Part shown: positions 1-7,113 of the stretch, piece by piece
Layout of the letters: every line of letters starts with the position of its first letter
How positions within the stretch are numbered: the stretch's first letter is position 1
NCBI GenBank assembly: GCA_900469475.1
Contig: UBXG01000016.1
Location: forward strand, 9,407-73,406
Direction: 5' to 3'
Source of the DNA: Hyphomicrobiales bacterium
GTDB taxonomy: Bacteria; Pseudomonadota; Alphaproteobacteria; Rhizobiales; Rhizobiaceae
DNA: 64,000 bases
Notes under the pieces: model-generated
The model's database searches: none
What the model was told of the DNA's origin: nothing
What the model saw: the letters and a program-made list of their open reading frames with translations, nothing else
Position numbers and translations under genes: made by a program

Positions 1-71
1 ACCGCTGCTCTTACGTCCATCGAAAATTCCTCCAAAATCAATAGTCTATGATCGACATCTAATTCGACTTA

Positions 72-905
72 TCAGCCGGCTACCTTTGCCCATAAATCGA
101 GTATTTCCTGCCGCATAAGCAGCGATTCTTCCCAGCGGTCGGTGGTATCTTCACCGTCCCTGCCGGTGATCGCATAAGGCTTGGGCCCGAGCTCGCAGGT
201 GAAGGCGAGCGTTGCGTCCTCGTTGGCGCGCTTCTTCCAGCTTTTGAAGCCATATTCCCACCAGCCGAGGAAAAGGTCGACCCAGGGCCTGTGATGCGGG
301 AAGGAAATCTCGATCTGGACCTGTTCGCGCGAGGCAACGCGGCCATGGAAAGCCCAGGAGCTATCCAGTATCCGATGGATGAGCGCATGGTTCTCGTCGG
401 ATACCGGCCAGGCAAATTCGCGCCCGACAAGGAAATGGGAGATATCCCCCAACAGCCGCAGATCCGGCAGCCGATCGAGGAGATCGAGCGTGAAGAATAG
501 ATCCGTCGTCATCCGGTCGCGATGCGTCTCGATCCAGACGTCGATGCTGGCTTCTTCCGCCAGCCGCTGCCAACCCTCCAGCAATGGAATACAGTCCTCC
601 AGCCGACGTAGCCGCACGTCCGGCTGCAGACAGATATGATGAACATTGTATTCGGCCGCGATTTCCAGCACCGGCTTCAGATCGTCGACAGTCTTGGGAA
701 AGCACTGACCTTCCGCCTGCAAGCCATGCTGCTTGAGCAGCCCTGCGACGCGGGAAACGACCTTGCGGTCGTACCAGTGGGTACTGATGCCATCGAAGCC
801 CGCAGACGCGATCTTTTCGATGTTTTCTTCCAGAGAAAGCTCCGGATATTGCGCGCTGCGTCGCTCCATGGACCAGAGCGACTGGAATATGAGCAAGTTC
901 TGCAT
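72..905 (-). CDS. Xylose-isomerase-like TIM-barrel protein (sugar isomerase/epimerase family)
   Basis: The 277-residue product looks like an AP-endonuclease-2/xylose-isomerase-like TIM barrel. Visible family signs are the N-terminal strand and helix with GFDGISTHWYDR, and barrel-end acidic or His residues suited to metal binding: IETHRDR near residue 127, GDISH near 154, and CELGPKPYAITG near 240. Members usually isomerise or epimerise sugars, inositol derivatives or related polyols in the cytosol; the substrate cannot be read here. It starts at ATG 905 and is divergent from the membrane hydroxylase gene at 1206, with about 300 bases between them. It has no recognisable partner inside the window on its own strand, and the first 71 bases of the window downstream show nothing else. 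Confidence 0.8.
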   Translation of the reverse strand: MQNLLIFQSLWSMERRSAQYPELSLEENIEKIASAGFDGISTHWYDRKVVSRVAGLLKQHGLQAEGQCFPKTVDDLKPVLEIAAEYNVHHICLQPDVRLRRLEDCIPLLEGWQRLAEEASIDVWIETHRDRMTTDLFFTLDLLDRLPDLRLLGDISHFLVGREFAWPVSDENHALIHRILDSSWAFHGRVASREQVQIEISFPHHRPWVDLFLGWWEYGFKSWKKRANEDATLAFTCELGPKPYAITGRDGEDTTDRWEESLLMRQEILDLWAKVAG

Positions 906-1205
906 GGTTCCTCCCCTGCCAGTGCGCTGCTCAGATCATGAATCCGAGATCTTCGCCAGCCGGCGCGATGATGGCTTTTGATCATCGGCGCGTTTCATTG
1001 CAAAGCGGATGTATTTGCGAGCCGGGCGCCGGTGTCGTGAGGGTTTTTCATCAAGACGCTCTGGATGCCAAATTGCCACCTTCCCTCCCCGATTGCGGCT
1101 CAGCAAAGTTCCAGTGCCGTGAGCAAATTTCATCAAATCAATGCTGTCGTTTCCAGCCGACGTCGCTGACACTGACCGCATAGTTCATCCACCGGGAGGC
1201 ACATT
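906..1205. promoter_or_regulatory. Divergent intergenic region
   Basis: This spacer separates the minus-strand isomerase from the plus-strand hydroxylase and must hold both promoters. A good ribosome site (GGGAGG, about 1198) precedes ATG 1206. Open frames in it overlap on both strands and resemble no family, so I read it as non-coding. I saw no convincing operator. Confidence 0.4.
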
Positions 1206-2240
1206 ATGGACGACACGCTCTATGGCACCCGCGACAAACGCGGCGATTGGAAACCCAACAAGCTTCTGCACTATCCGCCCGTCTTCATCTGGCCGGCCAA
1301 ACCGATCGCTTTCCTGAAATGGTTCTTTGGATATCCCGGCTATCTGATGCCCTGGAATGCCGTCTATGCCGCCGTTGCAACGTTGCTGTGGCTCTACGCG
1401 ACACCTTCCATGGAAACGATGAAGACACTGGCGCCGGGCTGGATCGCCTATCTCCTCCTACGCAATGCCGCGCTGGTTTTCCTGTTCTTCGGCGCCTTTC
1501 ATCTCCGCCTCTACATGCAGAAGAAGCAGGGCACGCGCTTCAAATATAATATCAAATGGCCGTCGAAGGATAACTCGGCCTTCCTTTTCAAAAACCAGAC
1601 CGTCGACAACGTGATCTGGACCTTTGCAAGCGCCGTACCCCTCTGGACGGCATTCGAAGTTCTGACGCTATGGGCCTTTGCGAACGGCATCATTCCCTAT
1701 GTCGACTTTGCCGAGCACCCCATCTATTGCATCATCATCATGCTGTTGATCCCGGCATTCCGTGATCTGCACTTCTATCTCGTGCATCGCCTGATCCACT
1801 GGCCGCCGCTCTATCATGCGGTCCACAAGCTGCATCACAACAATGTCAATCCCGGCCCCTGGTCAGGCCTCGCCATGCATCCCGTCGAGCATCTTTTATA
1901 TTTCTCGGGCGTTCTCATCCATTGGATCTTGCCCTCCAATCCCATTCACGCCCTGTTCCATCTGACGCACGCCGCTCTTGCGCCGGCGCCAGGCCATGCC
2001 GGCTTCGACAAGATCGTGATCGGCGAGGAAGCCGGGATCGATACCCACGCCTATGACCATTATCTCCACCACAAGTTCTTCGAATGCAATTATGCCGATG
2101 GCGTCATCCCGCTCGACCAGTGGTTCGGCACTTTCCATGACGGCTCGAAGGAGGCCGAGGACCGCATGAACAAGCGCTTTATGGAGCGCGCCAAGAAATA
2201 TGCCGAAAAGCAGGCGCGCCGCTCCGGCACACCGAGCTAA
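1206..2240 (+). CDS. Sterol desaturase / fatty acid hydroxylase superfamily membrane protein
   Basis: This 344-residue integral membrane di-iron oxygenase has the three histidine boxes of the fatty acid hydroxylase superfamily. They are HRLIH near residue 198, HKLHH near 209, and HYLHH near 286, with a further conserved HPVEH between. Hydrophobic stretches near residues 50-80, 88-105, 135-160 and 175-190 fit four membrane spans. Such enzymes hydroxylate or desaturate lipids at the membrane using electrons from a ferredoxin or cytochrome b5. A Rieske ferredoxin and ferredoxin reductase follow 360 bases downstream and are plausible electron donors, although a strong terminator separates them. 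The substrate is not determinable from sequence; a lipid, hopanoid or carotenoid is possible. Confidence 0.85.
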   Translation: MDDTLYGTRDKRGDWKPNKLLHYPPVFIWPAKPIAFLKWFFGYPGYLMPWNAVYAAVATLLWLYATPSMETMKTLAPGWIAYLLLRNAALVFLFFGAFHLRLYMQKKQGTRFKYNIKWPSKDNSAFLFKNQTVDNVIWTFASAVPLWTAFEVLTLWAFANGIIPYVDFAEHPIYCIIIMLLIPAFRDLHFYLVHRLIHWPPLYHAVHKLHHNNVNPGPWSGLAMHPVEHLLYFSGVLIHWILPSNPIHALFHLTHAALAPAPGHAGFDKIVIGEEAGIDTHAYDHYLHHKFFECNYADGVIPLDQWFGTFHDGSKEAEDRMNKRFMERAKKYAEKQARRSGTPS

Positions 2241-2304
2241 AGCGGATCGAGGGCTCGGCTGGGCTGCTGGGACCGTCATCTCACGACCGGCGATGGCGGC
2301 AAAT

Positions 2305-2345
2305 GCCGGAGCCTGCGGCCTCCTTCCGCAGGCTCCGGCTTAATT
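2305..2345 (+). terminator. Rho-independent terminator after the membrane hydroxylase
   Basis: A perfect 14-bp inverted repeat (2305-2318 with 2326-2339, 7-base loop) is followed by TTAATTGT. It lies 65 bases after the hydroxylase stop codon. The stem is GC-rich and the tail moderately T-rich, so I expect efficient termination. This means the ferredoxin genes downstream have their own promoter. Confidence 0.75.
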
Positions 2346-2512
2346 GTCTATCGATATGTGGATGTGAAGCCGACGTTTTCGGCCCTATAGCCTAGCCGCC
2401 CCAGCGACGTGTCTTCTCCATGCAGCTCTTCCATGATGAAAAATGATCACAATCGACGTGGAATGCGAGGGGTTATTTCGCGCATGCTGGGAACCACGCG
2501 GGAGGAAAAACG

Positions 2513-2587
2513 ATGCGCGCTCAAAGCGTAATGTCGACCCGTTCCCAAGACTCGATAACGCCTTTCACGCCTTGGCGATTGCAATGA
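2513..2587 (+). CDS. Possible 24-codon leader ORF upstream of the ferredoxin gene
   Basis: An ATG at 2513 sits eight bases after a near-ideal ribosome site (GGGAGGAAAAA) and opens a 24-codon frame ending at TGA 2585-2587. That is ten bases before the ferredoxin start, and the ferredoxin's own GGAGGAAG site begins right at this stop codon. The arrangement suggests a translated leader or the stub of a longer first cistron whose body was lost. In described rhizopine (moc) clusters an oxygenase gene precedes ferredoxin and reductase. The peptide resembles nothing I know; chance cannot be excluded. Confidence 0.35.
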   Translation: MRAQSVMSTRSQDSITPFTPWRLQ

Positions 2588-2597
2588 GGAGGAAGAA

Positions 2598-2915
2598 ATG
2601 ACGAACTGGGTTGATGCCTGTGCTGCCGACGAAATCGATCAGGAAGATGTTGTTCGTTTCGATCACGCCGGGCGAACCTTCGCGATCTACCGCAGCCCCG
2701 ACGACGAGTATTTCGCCACAGATGGGCTGTGCACCCATGAGAAAATCCATCTGGCCGACGGGCTCGTGATGGACGACACCATCGAGTGTCCGAAGCACAA
2801 TGGCCGCTTCAGCTACAAGACCGGAGAAGCACGGGGCGCGCCCGTCTGCATCAATCTGAAGACCTATCCGGTCAAAGTGGAAGGCGATCGCGTCATGATC
2901 GGGATCGGCGCATGA
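2598..2915 (+). CDS. Rieske-type [2Fe-2S] ferredoxin, MocE-like
   Basis: The 105-residue soluble protein carries one Rieske centre: CTH near residue 46 and CPKH near residue 65, i.e. the C-x-H...C-x2-H ligand set. Its length and sequence match MocE/biphenyl-dioxygenase-type ferredoxins that shuttle electrons from a flavoprotein reductase to an oxygenase. The start at 2598 has a strong GGAGGAAG site. Its stop overlaps the ATG of the reductase gene (ATGA), so the two are translationally coupled. The nearest oxygenase is the membrane hydroxylase at 1206-2240. MocE itself belongs to rhizopine catabolism, but no other moc genes are visible here, so that specific role is not claimed. Confidence 0.9.
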   Translation: MTNWVDACAADEIDQEDVVRFDHAGRTFAIYRSPDDEYFATDGLCTHEKIHLADGLVMDDTIECPKHNGRFSYKTGEARGAPVCINLKTYPVKVEGDRVMIGIGA

Positions 2916-4153
2916 GCGGCGATGCGGGCATCATCATTGTCGGTGCCGGCGAATGTGGCGCACGCGCCGCATTGAGCCTGCGGGAGAACGGCTATCGGCG
3001 GGAGATCACCCTTATCGGCGATGAGGTTCATCTTCCCTACGAGCGACCGCCTCTTTCCAAGCAGGTCCTGCTCGATCACGCAGAGCCTCGGCTGCCTGCC
3101 GTTCTCAATGATGTCGCACTGGCTGAAAAGGCTATCCGGCATATCGGCGGCGTATCGGCTGACGCCATCGACGCAGCTGGAAAACGGCTCATCCTCTCGG
3201 ATGATCGGGCCTTGTCTTACGACAAGTTACTGCTGACGACGGGGGCTGCACCCCGGCGGCTGGCGAACACGCCCGCCAGTTCCCGGATCCTCTATCTGCG
3301 GACGATGGACGATGCGATTGCGCTTCGCTCCCATATCCGGGCAAATATGCATGTAGTCGTGCTTGGCGGCGGCTTTATCGGGCTGGAGGTTGCCGCATCG
3401 GCGCGCAGCCGAGGCGCGAAGGTAACTGTCATCGAGTCTCAGGAACGTATTCTTAAGCGCGGCGTACCCGAGCTGATCGCGGAAACGATCACAGCCCTGC
3501 ACCAGCGCAACGGCGTCACCGTAAAATGCGGCATGGCGGTTCTCGGGATCGAAGCGGATGAACGACATGTCGGCATTTCCCTTTCTGACGGAAAGGTGAT
3601 CGCTGCCGATGTGCTTGTTGTCGGGATCGGCGCGCAGCCACGCACCGAACTTGCTGCAAAATCGGGCATTGCGATCGATAATGGCATTGCAGTCAACGAG
3701 CACCTGGAAACCTCGATCGCCGACATCTTTGCCGCCGGCGATTGCTGTTCGTTTCCGCATCCGCTCTACGGCGGACGTCGGCTGCGTCTTGAAGCCTGGC
3801 GCAATGCGCAGGATCAGGGCATTCTCGCGGCGGCCAATTTGATGGGTGCGGCTCGCTGCTATCAGGCCGTCCCCTATTTTTGGTCCGACCAGTTTGATCA
3901 TACGCTACAAATCGCCGGCCTCGTCGACGAGGGGCGCACCGTCGTCAGGCGCGATCTGGATGACGGCGCCGTCATCCTGTTCCATCTCGACGCAGAACAA
4001 AGGCTGGTCGCTGCGAGCGGTGTGGGGCCTGGCAACAAGATCGCCAAGGATATCAAACTGAGCGAGATGCTGATTGCCAAGCGCATCATGCCGCCGATCG
4101 AAGCTTTAACGGATGGCGTAAACCTAAAATCGCTCTTGCCAAAGGCAGCGTAA
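2912..4153 (+). CDS. FAD-dependent ferredoxin reductase (BphA4/MocF-like)
   Basis: This 413-residue NAD(P)H:ferredoxin oxidoreductase has two Rossmann motifs. VGAGECGARAA near residue 9 binds FAD and LGGGFIGLEVAA near 150 binds NAD(P)H. The FAD-closing motif IFAAGDCCSFP lies near 272, and a C-terminal thioredoxin-reductase-like tail follows. I chose ATG 2912, overlapping the ferredoxin stop, rather than the earlier in-frame ATG at 2786, because upstream codons simply read the ferredoxin gene in another frame. It should reduce the adjacent Rieske ferredoxin, completing a two-protein electron chain for an oxygenase, possibly the histidine-box hydroxylase upstream. Confidence 0.9.
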   Translation: MSGDAGIIIVGAGECGARAALSLRENGYRREITLIGDEVHLPYERPPLSKQVLLDHAEPRLPAVLNDVALAEKAIRHIGGVSADAIDAAGKRLILSDDRALSYDKLLLTTGAAPRRLANTPASSRILYLRTMDDAIALRSHIRANMHVVVLGGGFIGLEVAASARSRGAKVTVIESQERILKRGVPELIAETITALHQRNGVTVKCGMAVLGIEADERHVGISLSDGKVIAADVLVVGIGAQPRTELAAKSGIAIDNGIAVNEHLETSIADIFAAGDCCSFPHPLYGGRRLRLEAWRNAQDQGILAAANLMGAARCYQAVPYFWSDQFDHTLQIAGLVDEGRTVVRRDLDDGAVILFHLDAEQRLVAASGVGPGNKIAKDIKLSEMLIAKRIMPPIEALTDGVNLKSLLPKAA

Positions 4154-4388
4154 GAGATTGCTGCCTGGTCAACTCATGAGCAGACACACAGTGCTTGCCG
4201 TTTCTAAGCGATAATCGCGCGGCTTCGCACCTCACCGCCATCAATCAAAGGTTGTTGTTAACGTTACAGCGAGAATCGTCTTTCCCCTAATGATGAAATG
4301 GAGGATGACCAAAAAAATTGAAACGCCAGCCGGTTGACTAAACCCAGGATGCCGGAGGCTAAAATCAACAAACTATTCCGGATGTTCG

Positions 4389-4775
4389 ATGTTCAGGATT
4401 CTCTTCCTTACTGCTGCGATCGTTACCTGCTCAAACGCCCTTGCCGCTGACGACAAGACCGCAAATCCTTTCTCGAATTACCGAGCCAATGAAAAAAGAG
4501 AAAGACAAGAGAACTTGTTCCGATGCGCGGCTGCGTATGGCATCTGGATGAAGATAGCTGAGGAAAGAAACGACGCCGATAATGCTCAAAGATACAACGC
4601 TAGATTCGAGAAGCTATCTAAAGACGCCCAGAACTCATTTGAGGCCGTAGGCAAGGGCGAGGATGAGGCGGACAATCATCTTCAAAAACACGTCGACACC
4701 CTAGTCAAACTCGCCACGAGCGACGGGCACGTCCTCCCGGCCCTAAAGACGTTTTGCAACAAGGAATTGCCTTAA
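4389..4775 (+). CDS. Small secreted protein of unknown function
   Basis: I do not recognise this 128-residue protein. It has a clear Sec signal peptide (hydrophobic residues 3-17, likely cleavage after ALA at about residue 20). The mature part is charged and helix-rich, with two cysteines (near residues 45 and 123) that could form a disulfide. The gene is more AT-rich than its neighbours and has no strong ribosome site, both consistent with recent acquisition. It converges with the minus-strand HAD remnant, ending one base before it. I expect a periplasmic protein and cannot assign a role. Confidence 0.6.
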   Translation: MFRILFLTAAIVTCSNALAADDKTANPFSNYRANEKRERQENLFRCAAAYGIWMKIAEERNDADNAQRYNARFEKLSKDAQNSFEAVGKGEDEADNHLQKHVDTLVKLATSDGHVLPALKTFCNKELP

Positions 4776-4776
4776 T

Positions 4777-5023
4777 TCACGCAGCCAAAACCGGCTGCTT
4801 GCATAAAGTTGCCATAGGGATAGGGTCGATCCCTGAAAGCCCAAGGAAGTCGATCGTCTCGATCGCATTAGGACGATGAACGGTCGCCAGCAGGTTGACC
4901 GCGTCGACGCCGCGTCTCTCCGCCCACGCGGTCCAGACCGGTTCGGTTGACCTCAATCGAATTTTGGAGGGTTTCGTCCATGTCGAACAGGAAAGCGTCA
5001 AACGAGCAGCCATGGAAGAGCAT
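4777..5023 (-). pseudogene. Decayed HAD-superfamily sugar phosphatase (5' fragment, frameshifted)
   Basis: Reading from ATG 5023 gives MLFHGCSFDAFLFDMDETL, with the HAD motif I nucleophile pattern DxDxT, then NSIEVNR. A shift of one base near 4943-4953 moves the reading into VWTAWAERRGVD and on to IETIDFLGLSGIDP. Together these match the first roughly 75 residues of HAD sugar or glycerol-phosphate phosphatases (normally about 220 residues). After that the similarity stops and a stop codon comes at 4777, so HAD motifs II-IV are absent. Its ATG overlaps the SorC-regulator stop codon (TGATG), so it was once the second gene of that operon. Its loss may be compensated elsewhere in the genome. Confidence 0.75.
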
Positions 5024-5943
5024 CAGGATCGATCCTCGGCTTTCTGATGGGACGACAGGCGATCGAGAATGGCCTGCGCGGTATTGGCGTCCGTGACCAG
5101 CGCATTGATCATTCCCGATCGTGCCGCGCCGATAATGCCGCTTGCCTTGCCGGGAGTAGCGGCAACGGCGATGCAGAGCGGCACCTTGCGCAACTGTTGG
5201 GGAGAGGCTGCAATCATCCCTTCCTCTCCATCCCAGTGCAGGATTTCGCCCTCCTCGGTGACGTAGTGGCGCAGCACATCGCCGGCCGCGTGGCTCAGCG
5301 CCTTTTCGCCGGGTAACGCCGTTTCCGAGGGGTTTGCCGCATGTGTCAGTCCGACACCGACGATTGCCGCGTCCAGCCTGTCCCAGAGAGACGTCACCTG
5401 CTGGACCGTGGGATCTCCGAGAAATGCATCCCGGAGTTCGGTCGAGGAAATATAAGGCGCATGCAGGAAATGCGGCACGCCGCCCATCTGGACTGCCGCC
5501 TGGCGCACGAATTCATTGATCTGGAAGTGAGGCGCTGCATGCTGCATGCCGCCGTTCAGCGCGACCGTGACGATACCGGGCAATTGCGGCAGACCAGCCA
5601 ATGTCACCTCGCGCACCGCCCGCCCCCAGCCGATGCCGAGCGTCGAACCCGAACGCAGGCCTGCCTGTTGCAGAAGCGAGCCGACAGGCGCGGCAAGCGC
5701 GCTCAGCACGTTTGATGACGGCGTATCGATCACTGCAGCGGTGCGCAGCTTCAGGCCGTCGATCAGCGCAGCACTTAGATCCTCGGCAGGTGAGAGATCG
5801 ATGACTTCGATCCGGACGATTCCGACTGCCCGGGCTCGCTGCAGCAACCGCGAAACAGTCGCCGTCGACAGGCCAAGCTTCCTGGCAATATCCACCTGCG
5901 CCATATCGGATTGGTAGTGCAATTTGGCGACCGTGTGCAGCAA
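5023..5943 (-). CDS. SorC-family sugar-binding transcriptional regulator
   Basis: This is a regulator of about 306 residues with an N-terminal helix-turn-helix (QVDIARKLGLSTATVSRLLQ, residues 18-37) and a C-terminal SorC sugar-phosphate-binding domain. Landmarks of that domain are GIGWGRAVREV near 105 and VGVGLTHAANPSE near 197. SorC proteins bind sugar phosphates and control neighbouring catabolic genes. The given start is TTG 5943, but no ribosome site lies at a proper distance. CTG 5985, 14 codons upstream, has AAAGGAA seven bases ahead and could be the true start. The gene diverges from the aldolase, kinase and ABC genes, which are its likely targets, and originally led a two-gene operon with the HAD phosphatase now decayed. 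Confidence 0.9.
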   Translation of the reverse strand: MLHTVAKLHYQSDMAQVDIARKLGLSTATVSRLLQRARAVGIVRIEVIDLSPAEDLSAALIDGLKLRTAAVIDTPSSNVLSALAAPVGSLLQQAGLRSGSTLGIGWGRAVREVTLAGLPQLPGIVTVALNGGMQHAAPHFQINEFVRQAAVQMGGVPHFLHAPYISSTELRDAFLGDPTVQQVTSLWDRLDAAIVGVGLTHAANPSETALPGEKALSHAAGDVLRHYVTEEGEILHWDGEEGMIAASPQQLRKVPLCIAVAATPGKASGIIGAARSGMINALVTDANTAQAILDRLSSHQKAEDRS

Positions 5944-5985
5944 CGCGCGATTTGCCGCAGCCTCCTGCGATTGAGATGAATTCAG

Positions 5986-6171
5986 GTTGAAATTCCTTTC
6001 TGCAATGTGTTACATGTATGGCACTTGAGGAGTTATCGCTTAAAAAGCCCGGTTTCGCAACGTTTATACCGCGCATGAGAGTCCTCAATTTCAAGAGCAT
6101 TGCCCTCTTCGAGGAGTGGGGAAGGCGTGCTCGTATGGGTGCCGTTTCGCAACGGTTGGAGGAAGGATCAC
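5986..6171. promoter_or_regulatory. Divergent control region with repeated GTTTCGCAACG boxes
   Basis: This region lies between the SorC gene and the aldolase. It holds two copies of GTTTCGCAACG (6052-6062 and 6144-6154); the second sits in a small palindrome just upstream of the aldolase ribosome site (GGAGGAAGG). A palindromic TACATGTA at 6011-6018 is close to the regulator start. SorC tetramers commonly use paired sites, so these are candidate operators. This is inference from position and repetition only. Confidence 0.4.
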
Positions 6172-7113
6172 ATGACGAAATTGACGACAGCGGAGATGCG
6201 CGGCTACCAGCAGATTTGCGGCAGCGACGGTGCCATGATGGTGATTGCCTGCGACCAGCGCGGCGGCATGCGCAGCCTTCTGGCTAAGGACCCGGCCGAG
6301 CAGGCGGCGATCTCCGACAAGGTGCTGGGGGATACGAAAGCTGATATCGCTCGCTTCCTGGCAAGCAAGGCGTCCTGTGTTCTCGTCGATCCCATCTGCG
6401 CCGTGCCGGCGCTGGTCGATGACCGTGTCCTTCAGCGAGATACAGCACTGCTGATCGGCCTCGATGCTTCCGGCTGGGATACATCGCCGGAAGGCTATCA
6501 TCTGTCGAAGCTGGTTCCAGGCATTTCCGCGCGCCGCGTGCGCCAGTTGGGGGCAACCGGCGGCAAAATCATGGTCTATCTGCGCTCGGATCGGGATGCG
6601 GCGAATGCCCATAATATCCAGATCCTGAAACAGTGCATCGAAGACTTCGCACATGAGGATCTTCTGCTGGTCGTTGAATTCCTGACCTACAGGTTCGAAG
6701 ACGAGGATGAGGCCGACTACAAGGCGAAGCTGTCGTCTCTGATCGTCGGCGGCAGCAAGATCTGCCTCGATCTCGGCGCGAAAGTCTTGAAAATCCCTTA
6801 TCCGGGCTCGTCGGAAGCGTGTGCCGAAGTCACGCGTCTTTCAGGCGACGTGCCGTGGGCGGTGCTGTCGGCCGGCGTCGACCATGCGACCTTCCTTGCC
6901 CAGGTTGAGGATGCCATGCGCAACGGCGCTTCGGGTGTCATCGCCGGCCGCTCGCTCTGGAAAGACTGCATCTCGCTCGATCGTTCGGTAACGAAGGATC
7001 GGCTGGAGACGGTCGCGGTGCCGAGGCTTCGCGAAATCCAGGCCGTCATCGCGACGCACTTCAAGGGCACTGGCTCGCACGGCGCTGATCAAAGGCAGCG
7101 CGCCCATGGCTGA
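6172..7113 (+). CDS. Class I aldolase, LacD/YihT (tagatose-bisphosphate / sulfofructose-phosphate aldolase) family
   Basis: The 313-residue protein belongs to the DeoC/LacD TIM-barrel aldolases. The Schiff-base lysine is probably Lys207 in AKVLKIPYPG. Other family-like segments are ACDQRGGMRS near residue 26, VLVDP near 69 and GVIAGRSLWKD near 261. LacD cleaves tagatose 1,6-bisphosphate; YihT cleaves 6-deoxy-6-sulfofructose 1-phosphate; the substrate here cannot be told apart by eye. I chose ATG 6172 for its GGAGGAAGG ribosome site; the earlier in-frame ATG at 6100 lacks one. The gene overlaps the following kinase by 8 bases and is divergent from the SorC regulator, forming a kinase-aldolase catabolic pair fed by the ABC importer downstream. 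Confidence 0.85.
   Translation: MTKLTTAEMRGYQQICGSDGAMMVIACDQRGGMRSLLAKDPAEQAAISDKVLGDTKADIARFLASKASCVLVDPICAVPALVDDRVLQRDTALLIGLDASGWDTSPEGYHLSKLVPGISARRVRQLGATGGKIMVYLRSDRDAANAHNIQILKQCIEDFAHEDLLLVVEFLTYRFEDEDEADYKAKLSSLIVGGSKICLDLGAKVLKIPYPGSSEACAEVTRLSGDVPWAVLSAGVDHATFLAQVEDAMRNGASGVIAGRSLWKDCISLDRSVTKDRLETVAVPRLREIQAVIATHFKGTGSHGADQRQRAHG

Noticed and set aside
2598-4153. Assignment of the ferredoxin and reductase to rhizopine (moc) catabolism
   Set aside because: Similarity to MocE/MocF is only at family level and no other moc genes (mocA, mocB, mocC, mocR) are visible.
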